Shown here: in pieces, positions 44,262 through 52,989 of the stretch
How positions within the stretch are numbered: position 1 is the stretch's first letter
Layout: every line of letters starts with the position of its first letter
Source of the DNA: Chloracidobacterium sp.
GTDB lineage: Bacteria; Acidobacteriota; Blastocatellia; Pyrinomonadales; Pyrinomonadaceae
Assembly (NCBI GenBank): GCA_016716305.1
Contig: JADJWP010000002.1
Span: 1,114,501 to 1,178,500 of the forward strand
Direction of reading: 5' to 3'
Length of the DNA: 64,000 nt
Program-made: the position numbers and the translations under genes
The notes under the pieces: generated by a model
What the model was told of the DNA's origin: nothing
The model's input: only the letters and a program-made list of their open reading frames with translations
Database searches by the model: none

Positions 44262-44283
44262 TTTTCCACAGAAATTGTGGAAA
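44262..44283. repeat. inverted repeat resembling paired DnaA boxes
   Basis: TTTTCCACA (44262-44270; one change from TTATCCACA) faces TGTGGAAA (44276-44283), giving a perfect 8-bp inverted repeat with loop GAAAT. It lies in the 198-base gap between comEA and ftsK. Two boxes alone do not make an origin; it may be a DnaA-controlled site or chance. Confidence 0.35.
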
Positions 44284-44375
44284 TCAGCGTTGATCGGTCA
44301 TGACCAGCACAAGCCGACCCCATAACATTAAAGGTTGAAACTAGATCCTGCCCCGCTTACCAAAGCCGATATCGT

Positions 44376-46910
44376 CTATTTCTCCATTTCAGAAAGATCC
44401 TGGAGATCGTCATACGCTTTTTGTAGCACCGGCCTTGCGCGAGTACTTCCGTCCATGTCGCCGATATAGCCTTCCCTGACCATAGCGTCGAGGATCGCGG
44501 CAGCGCGTCCATATCCGATCCTCAAGTGCCGCTGCAGAAGTGATGTTGATCCCCGCTTTGCATTTACAACACATTTCAGTGCATCAAAGAACAGCGGATC
44601 GCGGCGTCCTGGCAGATCGTCCGATTCGTCCAGTTCATCTTCACTTTTGGTGATCGTCGTATCATAGTCGGGCCTGCCCTGTCGTTTGATATGTTCGACG
44701 ATCTTGCCGATCTCTTTCTCGTCCACAAAAGCTCCGTGGACACGAAGAACCTGCGAACTGGCGGGCGGTAAGAACAGCATGTCGCCGCGACCCAGCAATC
44801 CTTCTGCACCGTTGGCGTCAATGATCGTTCTTGAATCGACCTTTGACGAAACGCGGAATGAGATCCGGGCAGGAAAATTGGCCTTTATCAACCCGGTGAT
44901 GACGTCGACCGAGGGCCGCTGTGTCGCGAGGACGAGATGGATCCCCACGGCTCGCGCCATCTGAGCAAGCCGAGTGATCGAATCTTCCACCTCTTTACCA
45001 CTGACCATCATAAGGTCAGCGAGTTCATCAATTATGATGACGACATATGGCAGTATACGGTGCGGATCGCCGTTGTCATCCCACTGTTCCAACGAGTTTC
45101 GCCGGCGGGCCTCGAGGTTATAGCCGTCGATATTTCGCACGCCGTATCCGGCAAGGTCCTTATATCGGCGCTCCATTTCGGTCACTGCCCATTTCAGAGA
45201 TATCGCCGCTCGTTTCGGGTCCGTTATTATCGGTGTCGCAAGATGCGGGATATCAGCATAAACGCCGAGCTCAAGCCGTTTCGGGTCGACCATGATGAAC
45301 TTGACCTCGTCGGGTTTCGCTTTATATAGGATCGAAACGATCAGTGAATTCACACCGACCGATTTGCCTGCCCCAGTGGCACCGGCGATCAGTAGATGCG
45401 GCATCTTGGCCAAGTCGGCAACATAATTGTGCCCGTCGATCGTCTTGCCGAGAGCGATGGTCAGCAATGACGCCGAATCGCGAAACTTCTTAGATTCGAT
45501 CACGTCGCGCAAGTAGATGGTCTCCCGCCTCTGATTCGGAACTTCGATCCCAACAAATGCTTTTCCCGGTATGCGGTCTATCCTGATCGATTCGGCTTGC
45601 AGCGCGAGGCATAGGTCGTCGACCAATCCGGTCACACGTGAATACTTTACTCCCGGGTCAGGCTTGAATTCGTACGTCGTGACAACTGGGCCAGGATTGA
45701 TATTTTCAACTCTTCCGGATACATTAAATTCGCGCGTTTTCTCGATAAGCGAATCGGCGATCTTGATCAGCTCTTTTCGTTTGTGTTCGATATGAGGCGG
45801 AGCGGGAGTGAGGAGTTGAGAGCTTGGCAATACATATCGTTCGAAGGCGTTCGCAGACGACCCGATCTCGATCTCGCCTGGCTCTTCATTGAATTCCGGA
45901 GTGTCATTATTGTCCGCGCCGAGATCGCCGGTGGTCTTTGGCGGCGTGATCGGAATATCTAAAGACTGGCCTTTTGCAGTTTCTGACGATCGACCGGCCG
46001 CTGCCACCGCAGCCAATTCGTTTTCGGCAATTTCCGGAACTTTGACGGTGGGCGGAACATCATTTTCATCTTCGGCTGTTATGTTTGCCTCGTTCGTGGA
46101 AAACGGGTCAAAACTGCCTGTACCGGTCGTTGTTTTCTCGACCGCCTTCGTCTTCCTCGCATCTCCGATCGTAATCGTCGGAGCGTCGATCGTCACCTTG
46201 CCACTTCGCGATTCGCGACGCTTTTCGAGCCGTTCTTTAGCAATATCACGTCTCTCAGCCTTTGCCTTGAGCCGTTTCGCGTTCCATTCGTCGAAATGGA
46301 TCTTGAAGTTTTGACGGGCGACATCGAAATGCCCCCAGAAACCCAAAAAGGTAAGGTCGGTAATCAGCAGAAAGGCAACCGTGAAAAAAGCGGCAAGCAA
46401 GATCACAGCGCCGACCGTGGACACGAGGATGAGGGCGTAATACGCAACAAAGCCACCTATCAATCCACCATGCCAGCCCGCAAGATTTGCCAAAGCAGCA
46501 GCCGATGTAACAAATAAACCGAATCCGATTATCCGATGTATTTTGGGCCTTAAATTCTCAGACTGAAATACCCGCCAGGCGATCAACGCCAGAAGAGCCG
46601 GAAAAATATATGCCACGACACCGCCGATCGACAAAAGGAGTTCGGCAAAATTGGCACCGACCACTCCGATCCAGTTCCGCACGTTCTGTGACGATGCGGT
46701 GTTGAAGGTCGGGTCGCTCGGACTGTACGAAACAAGGCAGAGAAAAATCAGAACAGCTGCGGCGAGCAGAATGACGGCCACTACCTCATTCATTCGCGAG
46801 TGCTGTTTGCCAGCCGCATTTCGGCGCTTCAACAAAGTAGTGCCATCGTCGAGGCAAAAATTCAGCTCATCGTCGCGATATGTCTTGTTACATTTTGGAC
46901 AGATCTTCAT
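44376..46910 (-). CDS. ftsK: DNA translocase FtsK/SpoIIIE with N-terminal zinc ribbon
   Basis: This 844-residue protein pumps chromosome DNA at the division septum. The N-terminus is unusual: MKICPKCNKTYRDDELNFCL then DDGTTLL, a zinc-ribbon-like stretch seen at the start of many acidobacterial proteins. It precedes a four-helix membrane domain (about 40-190: EVVAVILLAAAVLIFLCLVS and more), a charged linker (about 190-370), and the motor. The motor has Walker A IAGATGAGKSVGVNSLI, Walker B YVVIIIDELADLMM and RVSSKVDSRTIIDANGAEGL. A winged-helix gamma domain is at the C-terminus (LLQRHLRIGYGRAAAILDAM). The ATG at 46910 lacks a strong ribosome-binding site, so a start at the internal MNEVVAV codon is the alternative. 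Confidence 0.92.
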   Translation of the reverse strand: MKICPKCNKTYRDDELNFCLDDGTTLLKRRNAAGKQHSRMNEVVAVILLAAAVLIFLCLVSYSPSDPTFNTASSQNVRNWIGVVGANFAELLLSIGGVVAYIFPALLALIAWRVFQSENLRPKIHRIIGFGLFVTSAAALANLAGWHGGLIGGFVAYYALILVSTVGAVILLAAFFTVAFLLITDLTFLGFWGHFDVARQNFKIHFDEWNAKRLKAKAERRDIAKERLEKRRESRSGKVTIDAPTITIGDARKTKAVEKTTTGTGSFDPFSTNEANITAEDENDVPPTVKVPEIAENELAAVAAAGRSSETAKGQSLDIPITPPKTTGDLGADNNDTPEFNEEPGEIEIGSSANAFERYVLPSSQLLTPAPPHIEHKRKELIKIADSLIEKTREFNVSGRVENINPGPVVTTYEFKPDPGVKYSRVTGLVDDLCLALQAESIRIDRIPGKAFVGIEVPNQRRETIYLRDVIESKKFRDSASLLTIALGKTIDGHNYVADLAKMPHLLIAGATGAGKSVGVNSLIVSILYKAKPDEVKFIMVDPKRLELGVYADIPHLATPIITDPKRAAISLKWAVTEMERRYKDLAGYGVRNIDGYNLEARRRNSLEQWDDNGDPHRILPYVVIIIDELADLMMVSGKEVEDSITRLAQMARAVGIHLVLATQRPSVDVITGLIKANFPARISFRVSSKVDSRTIIDANGAEGLLGRGDMLFLPPASSQVLRVHGAFVDEKEIGKIVEHIKRQGRPDYDTTITKSEDELDESDDLPGRRDPLFFDALKCVVNAKRGSTSLLQRHLRIGYGRAAAILDAMVREGYIGDMDGSTRARPVLQKAYDDLQDLSEMEK

Positions 46911-46924
46911 TCGACGTCTAGATA

Positions 46925-48044
46925 TCAGCTATCTGTGCTCATTGCCCTGCCTGCTCTTCTGAACTGCAAATACGCCGCGATGAATCCGTCGATATCACCA
47001 TCGAGGACAGCATCGACATCGGTTACTTCAAATTTTGTCCGCGTGTCCTTAACCAAACGGTACGGATGCATTACGTAATTCCGGATCTGCGAACCGAATG
47101 AAATATCCAGCTTGGTCGACTCGTGCTCGGCCGCGTCCGCACGGCGTTTCTCGAGTTCGATCTCGTAAAGTTTTGATCGCAGCACGTTCATCGCCACGAT
47201 CCGGTTCTGCAGCTGCGAGCGTTGGTTCTGGCACGTCACTACCGTGTTCGTGGGAATATGGGTGATGCGAACAGCGCTGTCGGTGACGTTGACGTGCTGG
47301 CCGCCTGCACCAGACGAACGATAAGTATCGATCCGAAGATCCTTATCCTCGATGTTCACTTCGATATTCTCGTCGATCTCTGGCGAAACGAACATCGATG
47401 CAAATGACGTCTCACGGCTGCCGCCGGAATTGAACGGCGAGATCCGCACCAACCTATGAACGCCCGCCTCGGCAGAAAGCAGACCGTATGCGTAATCACC
47501 TTCGACACGAAACGTCGCCGACTTGATACCCGCCTCGCTTCCCGATTGTTCGTCGAGGATCTCGACCTTAAATCCCTTTCGCTCAGCCCATCGTATGTAC
47601 ATTCGGAGCAACAACTGGGCAAAGTCCTGCGCATCAGTTCCGCCCGCTCCGGCCTGTATCGAGCAGATCGCGTTATTTGTGTCCGTCTCGCCAGAAAGAA
47701 GCGTTTGGACCTCGGCTGCGGACACCTCCTTTTCAAGGCTGCCGATCAGCGTTGCAAGTTCTTTTGCGGAATCAACATCTTCCGCGGCAAATTCAAAGAG
47801 CACTTCAGCGTCGGAAACCCCGGTTTCGAAATTCTTCTGTTGCTGCAGAGCTTTTTCGATCCGGCTCCGCTTGCCCATCACCTTCTGTGCGGCGGCAGAA
47901 TCGTTCCAGAATTCCGGATCGGAGATCTGGGCCTCAAGCTTTGCCAATTCGGCTTCTTTCGCAGGCGCGTCAAAGAAACCTCCCAAGTTGGGTAACTTTC
48001 TCTTTTATCTCTTCGTATTTTGTCTGTAATTCTGTAATTTCCAT
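46925..48044 (-). CDS. prfB: peptide chain release factor 2, with programmed +1 frameshift
   Basis: RF2 recognises UGA/UAA stop codons and triggers peptide release. Translation starts at ATG 48044 and runs 24 codons (MEITELQTKYEEIKEKVTQL then GRFL) to an in-frame TGA at 47972-47970. The site CTT TGA C at 47975-47969, preceded by GGGAGG, is the classic autoregulatory shift site. Ribosomes slip +1 and continue DAPAKEAELAK, giving about 372 residues, the normal size. The GGQ motif is in SSGAGGQHVNVTDSAVRITH. The ATG is two bases after the SRPBCC stop (TAG CA ATG). Reading the two frames together, the protein is intact. Confidence 0.95.
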
Positions 48045-48046
48045 TG

Positions 48047-48523
48047 CTACTTATCGCTTCCGGCATTCGCGATATATTGTCTGATGCCGAGAAATGTATT
48101 CTTCCAACCCAATTCACAAGCTGCGAAAAACTCATCTGCAGCCGGTTCACACGGAAATCCGGTTTGTTCGGCCCGTAGAATGCAACCGTCGTCGGCGGTC
48201 TCTATTTCAAAGGACGTCAACGCATCATCAGCAAACTTGAACGGGAGCGAGCCCGACTTTGCGTAATAATGGCCAAACTTCATCGACATCCGACGCGGCG
48301 GGTCAAATTCGACAAGCGTTGCGCTGGAAATAAAGTCCGGATCGTCCTCTTCACCCCAAGAAGCCGTCCAAATTCCATCTTTGCGTGCGTCGACGATCGC
48401 TCTCGATGCTCCCCACCATTGCCTGATCGCCGAGGGTGTGATCAGCAGGTCGAACATCCTCTCCGCGGCGACGTCGAACGATTCTTCGTGGGTATGCGAA
48501 CGTGTTTCAGGGCCAATCGCCAT
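48047..48523 (-). CDS. SRPBCC (AHSA1-like) protein
   Basis: This 158-residue START/AHSA1-like protein of the SRPBCC superfamily has the typical opening SHTHEESFDVAAERMFDLLI, the ligand-pocket strands SAIRQWWGASRAIVDARKDG and TLVEFDPPRRMSMKFGHYYA, and a C-terminal helix (ELGWKNTFLGIRQYI). Such proteins bind hydrophobic ligands or are modulators; the exact role is unknown. It lies just upstream of prfB, two bases apart, so the two are co-transcribed. The intact copy here contrasts with the broken SRPBCC gene at 25218. Confidence 0.8.
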   Translation of the reverse strand: MAIGPETRSHTHEESFDVAAERMFDLLITPSAIRQWWGASRAIVDARKDGIWTASWGEEDDPDFISSATLVEFDPPRRMSMKFGHYYAKSGSLPFKFADDALTSFEIETADDGCILRAEQTGFPCEPAADEFFAACELGWKNTFLGIRQYIANAGSDK

Positions 48524-48712
48524 ATTTGACCGTACTCAACCGTTTATCCATTTGATCGGCGGATAATTAAGGGTCTGTAATTCCCGCCCAAAAGCTCGTC
48601 GCGTTCGTATCCGGATCGGCTTTCTTCGCTCGGTAAGGCGCTTTCCGAACGGATGACGATGACGCTGCCGATATAGAGAACCGACGCGGGGCCCGCGATC
48701 GCGAGAGTCCAT

Positions 48713-50281
48713 TCAAATTGACGGACGTCCTCGTCGAAAAAACGTATATCCGAGGAGCCAGAGAGACACAATCGAACACAGCCATGCGAACCAATCGCCG
48801 TATTTCACGTAAAACGTTTGCGAGCCATCCGATTTTGCCACCGACCAAACCCTCATATCCTCAGTATAAACCGGAGCCGCATCCAGCACCTCCCCGCGTT
48901 CATTTATATACGCAGTGATGCCGACATTCGTAACACGCAGCACTGGCCGGTTCGTCTCGACCGCCCGGAAGACCGCATTCGCGAGATGCTGCCGCAGCAC
49001 AGGCGTCGGGCCAAGGTAACCGTCATTCGTCATTTCAATGATCACATCGGCGCCATTCTTCGCATACTCCCGCGAAAGCTGGCCGAAGTGCGATTCGAAA
49101 CAAATCATCACACCCGCCTTCGCATCACCGAGCGGAAACAGGTCGTGTTCCGAGCCGTAAGAAAAGCTGCCTACAAACACAGGCACAAAACTCTCGAACG
49201 GAACCGGGACGGCCTCGCCGAACGGAAGCAGGTAAATCTTATCATACTGCGCGACCTCGCGGCCCTGTTGATCGACCATCACGGCCGAGTTAAAGAACTT
49301 GCCGTTCGACCGATCCGGTTCGGCCGAATTGAAGAGCACTGAGACGTTGTTCTTCTTAGCAAAACCATCGATGAATGACTTTGTTTCAGGGTCGTCCTCG
49401 TACATGAAGTTCATCGGCGATTCGGGAAAAATCACAATGGTCGGCAGTCGTCTGTCCGTCGCCGGCCGTCCTTTCGATTCAGCCAATGCAGATTCGGCAA
49501 GATCGATATGCCGCAGGCGAAGTTCCCGCCATTTTTCGAAGGTCAGCCCGGACATCGGAACGTTTGGCTGTAGAGCGACGACCGTCGCTGAACGATCATT
49601 CTTTGCAATCGATCGAATGCTGTCGACAAAGAAACTTAGAAGCAGGATCCCGGCTAACCATATTCCTATTGGAATTGAACCAACCAGGATCTGCTTCAGA
49701 GTGCGCTGGGAAAATACCAACAGTAAGGCCGATGAAACAAAGATGCAAAACCAACTCACAAGCAAAACGCCGCCAGCCTTTGACACGAAGATCAGAGGTT
49801 CGGAGAACGCCTGCGAATATCCGACCGCATTCCAATTATTTCCCGTCAACCAATACCGTGCGAACTCTGTGAATACCCAAACGAACGGAACCGAAAGAAA
49901 CGCGGATGACCCGTAACGCATCAGCAAACGCGCCGTTGCTGCCGCAAATATACCGGGAAAAATGGCGGCCGCCGAAGTCACGATGAACAGTAAGAAGTAA
50001 GCCAGCGGTCGGGGAAACCCGGCGTAGTTGATCGGAGCGAACGTCAACCACCAACACGTGCCGAAGAAAAACACGTTACCGAAAAGCCAGCCAAGAACGA
50101 ACGACTTGAAGATGGATTCTCTCTCACGTTCGATCGCCAAAAGCAACGGCACAAACGCGAACCACGCCGTGAACCACCACTCAAACGGCGGGAATGCAAA
50201 TATCAACAGCAACGCCGAGGTAAGGGCCAGCAAAACACCCGTCCTTTCCGCAGCAATTTTCTTTCTAAGTCGGCGAATCAC
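48713..50281 (-). CDS. lnt: apolipoprotein N-acyltransferase Lnt
   Basis: This inner-membrane enzyme adds the third fatty acid to lipoproteins, needed for sorting to the outer membrane in Gram-negative bacteria. The 522-residue protein has six or more N-terminal membrane helices (about 15-230) and a nitrilase-fold periplasmic domain. The catalytic triad can be read: Glu in VIFPESPMNFMY near 283, Lys in YDKIYLLPFGEAVP near 350, and Cys in AGVMICFESHFG near 405. One terminal helix (WFAWLCSIVSLWLLGYTFF) follows. Length and motifs are standard. Confidence 0.93.
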   Translation of the reverse strand: MIRRLRKKIAAERTGVLLALTSALLLIFAFPPFEWWFTAWFAFVPLLLAIERERESIFKSFVLGWLFGNVFFFGTCWWLTFAPINYAGFPRPLAYFLLFIVTSAAAIFPGIFAAATARLLMRYGSSAFLSVPFVWVFTEFARYWLTGNNWNAVGYSQAFSEPLIFVSKAGGVLLVSWFCIFVSSALLLVFSQRTLKQILVGSIPIGIWLAGILLLSFFVDSIRSIAKNDRSATVVALQPNVPMSGLTFEKWRELRLRHIDLAESALAESKGRPATDRRLPTIVIFPESPMNFMYEDDPETKSFIDGFAKKNNVSVLFNSAEPDRSNGKFFNSAVMVDQQGREVAQYDKIYLLPFGEAVPVPFESFVPVFVGSFSYGSEHDLFPLGDAKAGVMICFESHFGQLSREYAKNGADVIIEMTNDGYLGPTPVLRQHLANAVFRAVETNRPVLRVTNVGITAYINERGEVLDAAPVYTEDMRVWSVAKSDGSQTFYVKYGDWFAWLCSIVSLWLLGYTFFRRGRPSI

Positions 50282-50448
50282 GTTAGAAGTTTATCAGAAT
50301 TTTCCTTTCGGCCTTTATGCCGGATTCCAAGTGTGAGGACACAGGCTCACAGATCGAAAGATCGCAGTCAAAAGGAAAACCATACCAGGCAATGTCAAAT
50401 TGAAAGAGTCCCGACCACTTTGACCGAGGGACCCTTCAAATTGCACAA

Positions 50449-50475
50449 ATTTTGTCATACCGAAAATGACAAAAT
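50449..50475. repeat. 10-bp perfect inverted repeat in 645-base intergenic region
   Basis: ATTTTGTCAT (50449-50458) and ATGACAAAAT (50466-50475) pair perfectly with loop ACCGAAA. A weaker stem (AGAGTCCC/GGGACCCT, about 50406-50437) lies just before. The gap 50282-50926 has no convincing gene; this repeat and the RNA candidate at 50600 are its main contents. Confidence 0.6.
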
Positions 50476-50599
50476 CCGTCATTGGCCGAAACTATGGGAC
50501 CGTTGTCAGGTCAAACTGAAATATCCCGCGGTCTTTCAGCAAGCAAACCGCTCAACTTGAACGCAAGATCGAGCATTTTACTAAATGTCCTGTAATCTT

Positions 50600-50756
50600 C
50601 GATTTAAAAGAAGGTGAGCCCGGTCGGTTTCGACCAGGCTCATATAGGAAGGACAACTGAAGGAACGCTCGGAAGGGTTTCAAGCACAGTGGCAAACCGC
50701 GCTCGGAGAAGTGTTGGCGGCGGGGTCTTGATCTTCCGGATCAAGCTAGCCGCTTT
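50600..50756 (+). ncRNA. candidate structured RNA sharing the 20-nt element
   Basis: This intergenic stretch folds on paper into three hairpins: H1 GAGCC-GGTCG/CGACC-GGCTC (50616-50641), H2 GGTTT/AAACC (50676-50698), and H3 GCGGC plus CTTGATC/GATCAAG plus GCCGC (50717-50753) followed by TTTCT. Between H1 and H2 lies ACAACTGAAGGAACGCTCGG (50653-50672), the near-copy of the element at 40951. CGCTCGGA occurs twice, flanking H2. A weak TTGAAC at 50557 could be a -35 box, but the -10 is poor. The short frames here have no family look. Strand, ends and even transcription are uncertain. Confidence 0.4.
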
Positions 50757-50926
50757 CTACTATGCATCTACTGTGCCAAAACTTCCGGCTTCCAAACGAC
50801 CATTCAAAGAACTATTTCAGAAAGCTGCTATCTCGTTATTTCTTATGAGGTTACGGCGATCCGTGGCATTGATCCATTGAATCCCATTCGATCTAATCTG
50901 CGACGACTGACGATCTCAGGCTTACA

Positions 50927-52726
50927 CTATTTGGAACATCGAGCCGCTTGTCTTTGCAGTCCGTTTGCGTCTTGATTTTCTTTGTCGATCTCTAATGCAG
51001 CAGCAGCATAAGTGCGCGCCTGTTGGCAATCACCGCGCTCGAGGTATATTTTACCGAGCGAAACGTGTCCGTCGATTAGTCGGTTATCCCAAAATAGAGC
51101 CGTCTTGAAAGCACTCGCCGCCTGATCGCGGTCGCCGCGTCGAAGATGGATCTTGCCCAATATCAAATAGCTCTCTGCGCTCATCGGTTCGCTGACGAGA
51201 ATTCGGCGAATAACGGCCATCGCCTCATCGTCATTGGCATTTTTGTACAACGTCCTCGCCTGTACCAGCAGAGCCTCTGTCGCGTTGAGAGGAGCCTGCG
51301 GCTGCTCACTGCTACGCTGGCTTAAAACGACACTCACAAAATCCCTTCGCTGAGGCTGTTCGACTCGTAAATTTATCTCCGATATACCTTTTGTCCGACC
51401 CCATTCGCGCTCAAGCATTGCGTAGCGGTTTCCCGAGGTCAACATTAAACGAGCTTGATTGTCGACACCGGCTGCCGTCGGGTCTTTCAACTCGGCAAGC
51501 GACTTGGAGAGCACATAGTAGGCTTCGCCGTCACGAGCATTCGCGGAGATCACGGCCCTAAGTTGTTCCGCAGCACGCAGGTGATCGTTATGCAAGTAAA
51601 GGGCGATCCCGTAATTGAATCGAATACCCGAATCATCAGGTGCCGATTCGGCCGCTTTTTTCAATAAGTCGACCCCCTCGGTGAGCAATGCCGCAGCCCT
51701 CGCCTGGTCCTTCTTTTCAGCACGCGATGCCTCGACCGCAATGGCTCCGAGCATATTGTAAACACTTGTGATCTTGAGGTCGTCTGCCAAGGGACGAAGA
51801 ACGCCCAAGGCCTGCTCATAGTTCGCCTGCTGCCAACGGATCACACCTATGTAAAATGAAGCTTCGGCGAAACTCTCATCATTACACTGCGATATCTTGT
51901 TTTCCCCTTTGGCCTTTTCGCGACAGATCTGATTCGTATTTACAACTCGTTCAAATGAATCGATCGATTCGGCATACTTCCGTTGACCAAGGTAGAGGTG
52001 TCCAAGTTCTAACGCCGCGTCTGCAAATGCGCCATCAGAACCTGAATCTGCGTATAGCTTGATCGCATTCTTAAAGTAGTTTTCACGAATTTCGGGGGTT
52101 TGTGTAAGCAATCCTTTGATGTATGCCTCGAAAGCGCGAGCAGGAACCTTGTTAGCTGATTCGATCAAAGCATTTTGCGAAAATGGCAGCGCTTTATCGC
52201 GTTGATAAAGTATCTGATAAGCGATTTGGCCTTGTATCGTCTGCAGGTTGCCGAGTGCGTCATTCAGTGCGATATCACGAGTGATCCTTCGGCCATCAGG
52301 CAGTTCCTCGCTTAAGAACCTGCCTTCGATAACCCGAATTATCCGTGCAGTGATATTGATCGTCGCGGCAACATCGTCCTGTGCCGGGACAATGTTGTAT
52401 CTGCCCGATATCAGTAGCGTAGCCCCGCTTTCGCGTGCGAGCCGCAGCGACGTCGCGAGACTTGGGATACTTGTCAGCGGGATCCGGAGCCTTTGTTGAA
52501 TGATCTTTCGCTCGCTGTTCGATACGACGTTAAGTCCGGGTACTCTTAGCAGATCTGAAAGTGAGAGGGCAAAACTCTCACCGACCCAGTTGAACTCCGG
52601 CCTGTTCGAGGTGTTTTCAAACGGCAGTATGATGACTGTATCGCCCACACGACTCGGCGACTGGGCGAACATAGGTAAAGCAGCGGCCGCAATTAAAAAT
52701 AGACATGAGATCGATTTCTTGAACAT
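50927..52726 (-). CDS. secreted TPR protein with TolB/CsgG-like domain
   Basis: This is an exported protein of about 599 residues. A signal peptide (ending PMFA/QSPSR) is followed by a TolB/CsgG-like alpha/beta domain (about 25-165: GDTVIILPFENTSNRPEFNW, SLRLARESGATLLISGRYN) and a long TPR region (about 215-595: ALELGHLYLGQRKYAESIDS, FNYGIALYLHNDHLRAAEQL, LILGKIHLRRGDRDQAASAF, VSLGKIYLERGDCQQARTYA). I chose the ATG at 52726, preceded by GGTGGAG, over a start six codons earlier. Such proteins often assemble at the envelope. The tRNA-Glu terminator lies just upstream, so the gene needs its own promoter. Confidence 0.75.
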   Translation of the reverse strand: MFKKSISCLFLIAAAALPMFAQSPSRVGDTVIILPFENTSNRPEFNWVGESFALSLSDLLRVPGLNVVSNSERKIIQQRLRIPLTSIPSLATSLRLARESGATLLISGRYNIVPAQDDVAATINITARIIRVIEGRFLSEELPDGRRITRDIALNDALGNLQTIQGQIAYQILYQRDKALPFSQNALIESANKVPARAFEAYIKGLLTQTPEIRENYFKNAIKLYADSGSDGAFADAALELGHLYLGQRKYAESIDSFERVVNTNQICREKAKGENKISQCNDESFAEASFYIGVIRWQQANYEQALGVLRPLADDLKITSVYNMLGAIAVEASRAEKKDQARAAALLTEGVDLLKKAAESAPDDSGIRFNYGIALYLHNDHLRAAEQLRAVISANARDGEAYYVLSKSLAELKDPTAAGVDNQARLMLTSGNRYAMLEREWGRTKGISEINLRVEQPQRRDFVSVVLSQRSSEQPQAPLNATEALLVQARTLYKNANDDEAMAVIRRILVSEPMSAESYLILGKIHLRRGDRDQAASAFKTALFWDNRLIDGHVSLGKIYLERGDCQQARTYAAAALEIDKENQDANGLQRQAARCSK

Positions 52727-52742
52727 TCTCCACCTGAAAAGC

Positions 52743-52770
52743 AAAAAATTCGCTTGGTTCTCAAGCGAAT
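52743..52770 (-). terminator. terminator of tRNA-Glu unit
   Basis: On the minus strand ATTCGCTTG pairs with CAAGCGAAT (52748-52770 as read on plus), loop AGAAC, followed by a six-base U-tract from the A-run at 52743-52748. Confidence 0.8.
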
Positions 52771-52806
52771 CTTAACAGAGTATGATGCAATCGCTGCGTA
52801 TAAAGA

Positions 52807-52881
52807 TGGTATCCGGTACGGGATTTGAACCCGTGTTGCCGCCGTGAAAGGGCGGTGTCCTAACCCCTAGACGAACCGGAC
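52807..52881 (-). tRNA. tRNA-Glu (anticodon UUC)
   Basis: The minus-strand sequence folds as tRNA-Glu: acceptor GTCCGGT/ACCGGAT, D arm with CGTCTAGGGGTTAGG, anticodon arm CGCCC-TTTCACG-type loop with anticodon TTC, T arm ACGGGTTCAAATCCCGT, discriminator A and an encoded CCA at 52807-52809. It has its own promoter (52948) and terminator (52743). Confidence 0.95.
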
Positions 52882-52947
52882 ACACAAACAATGTGCGTAT
52901 TACGCACCGCCTGTAGGCCGTGATCAGCCGGGCCTAGGCGAACAAGA

Positions 52948-52977
52948 AGAATACCTTTTTGGAAAATTTGTTGTCAA
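52948..52977 (-). promoter_or_regulatory. promoter of tRNA-Glu
   Basis: Reading the minus strand, TTGACA (52972-52977) and TATTCT (52948-52953) are 18 bases apart. The leader of about 60 bases includes a 7-bp inverted repeat around GTGCGTA-T-TACGCAC (52893-52907), which may be processed by RNases. Confidence 0.65.
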
Positions 52978-52989
52978 ACTAGCTGATAC

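Noticed and set aside
44178..44375. Replication origin in the comEA-ftsK gap
   Set aside because: Only two DnaA-like boxes, no AT-rich unwinding element and no dnaA/dnaN neighbour.
48544..48771. 75-codon minus-strand frame after and overlapping the lnt 3' end
   Set aside because: Third positions are G/C-rich and it has a hydrophobic stretch, but there is no ribosome-binding site and no family resemblance.
50614..50880. 88-codon plus-strand frame over the RNA candidate
   Set aside because: Composition is basic and unlike neighbours; the sequence is dominated by hairpins.
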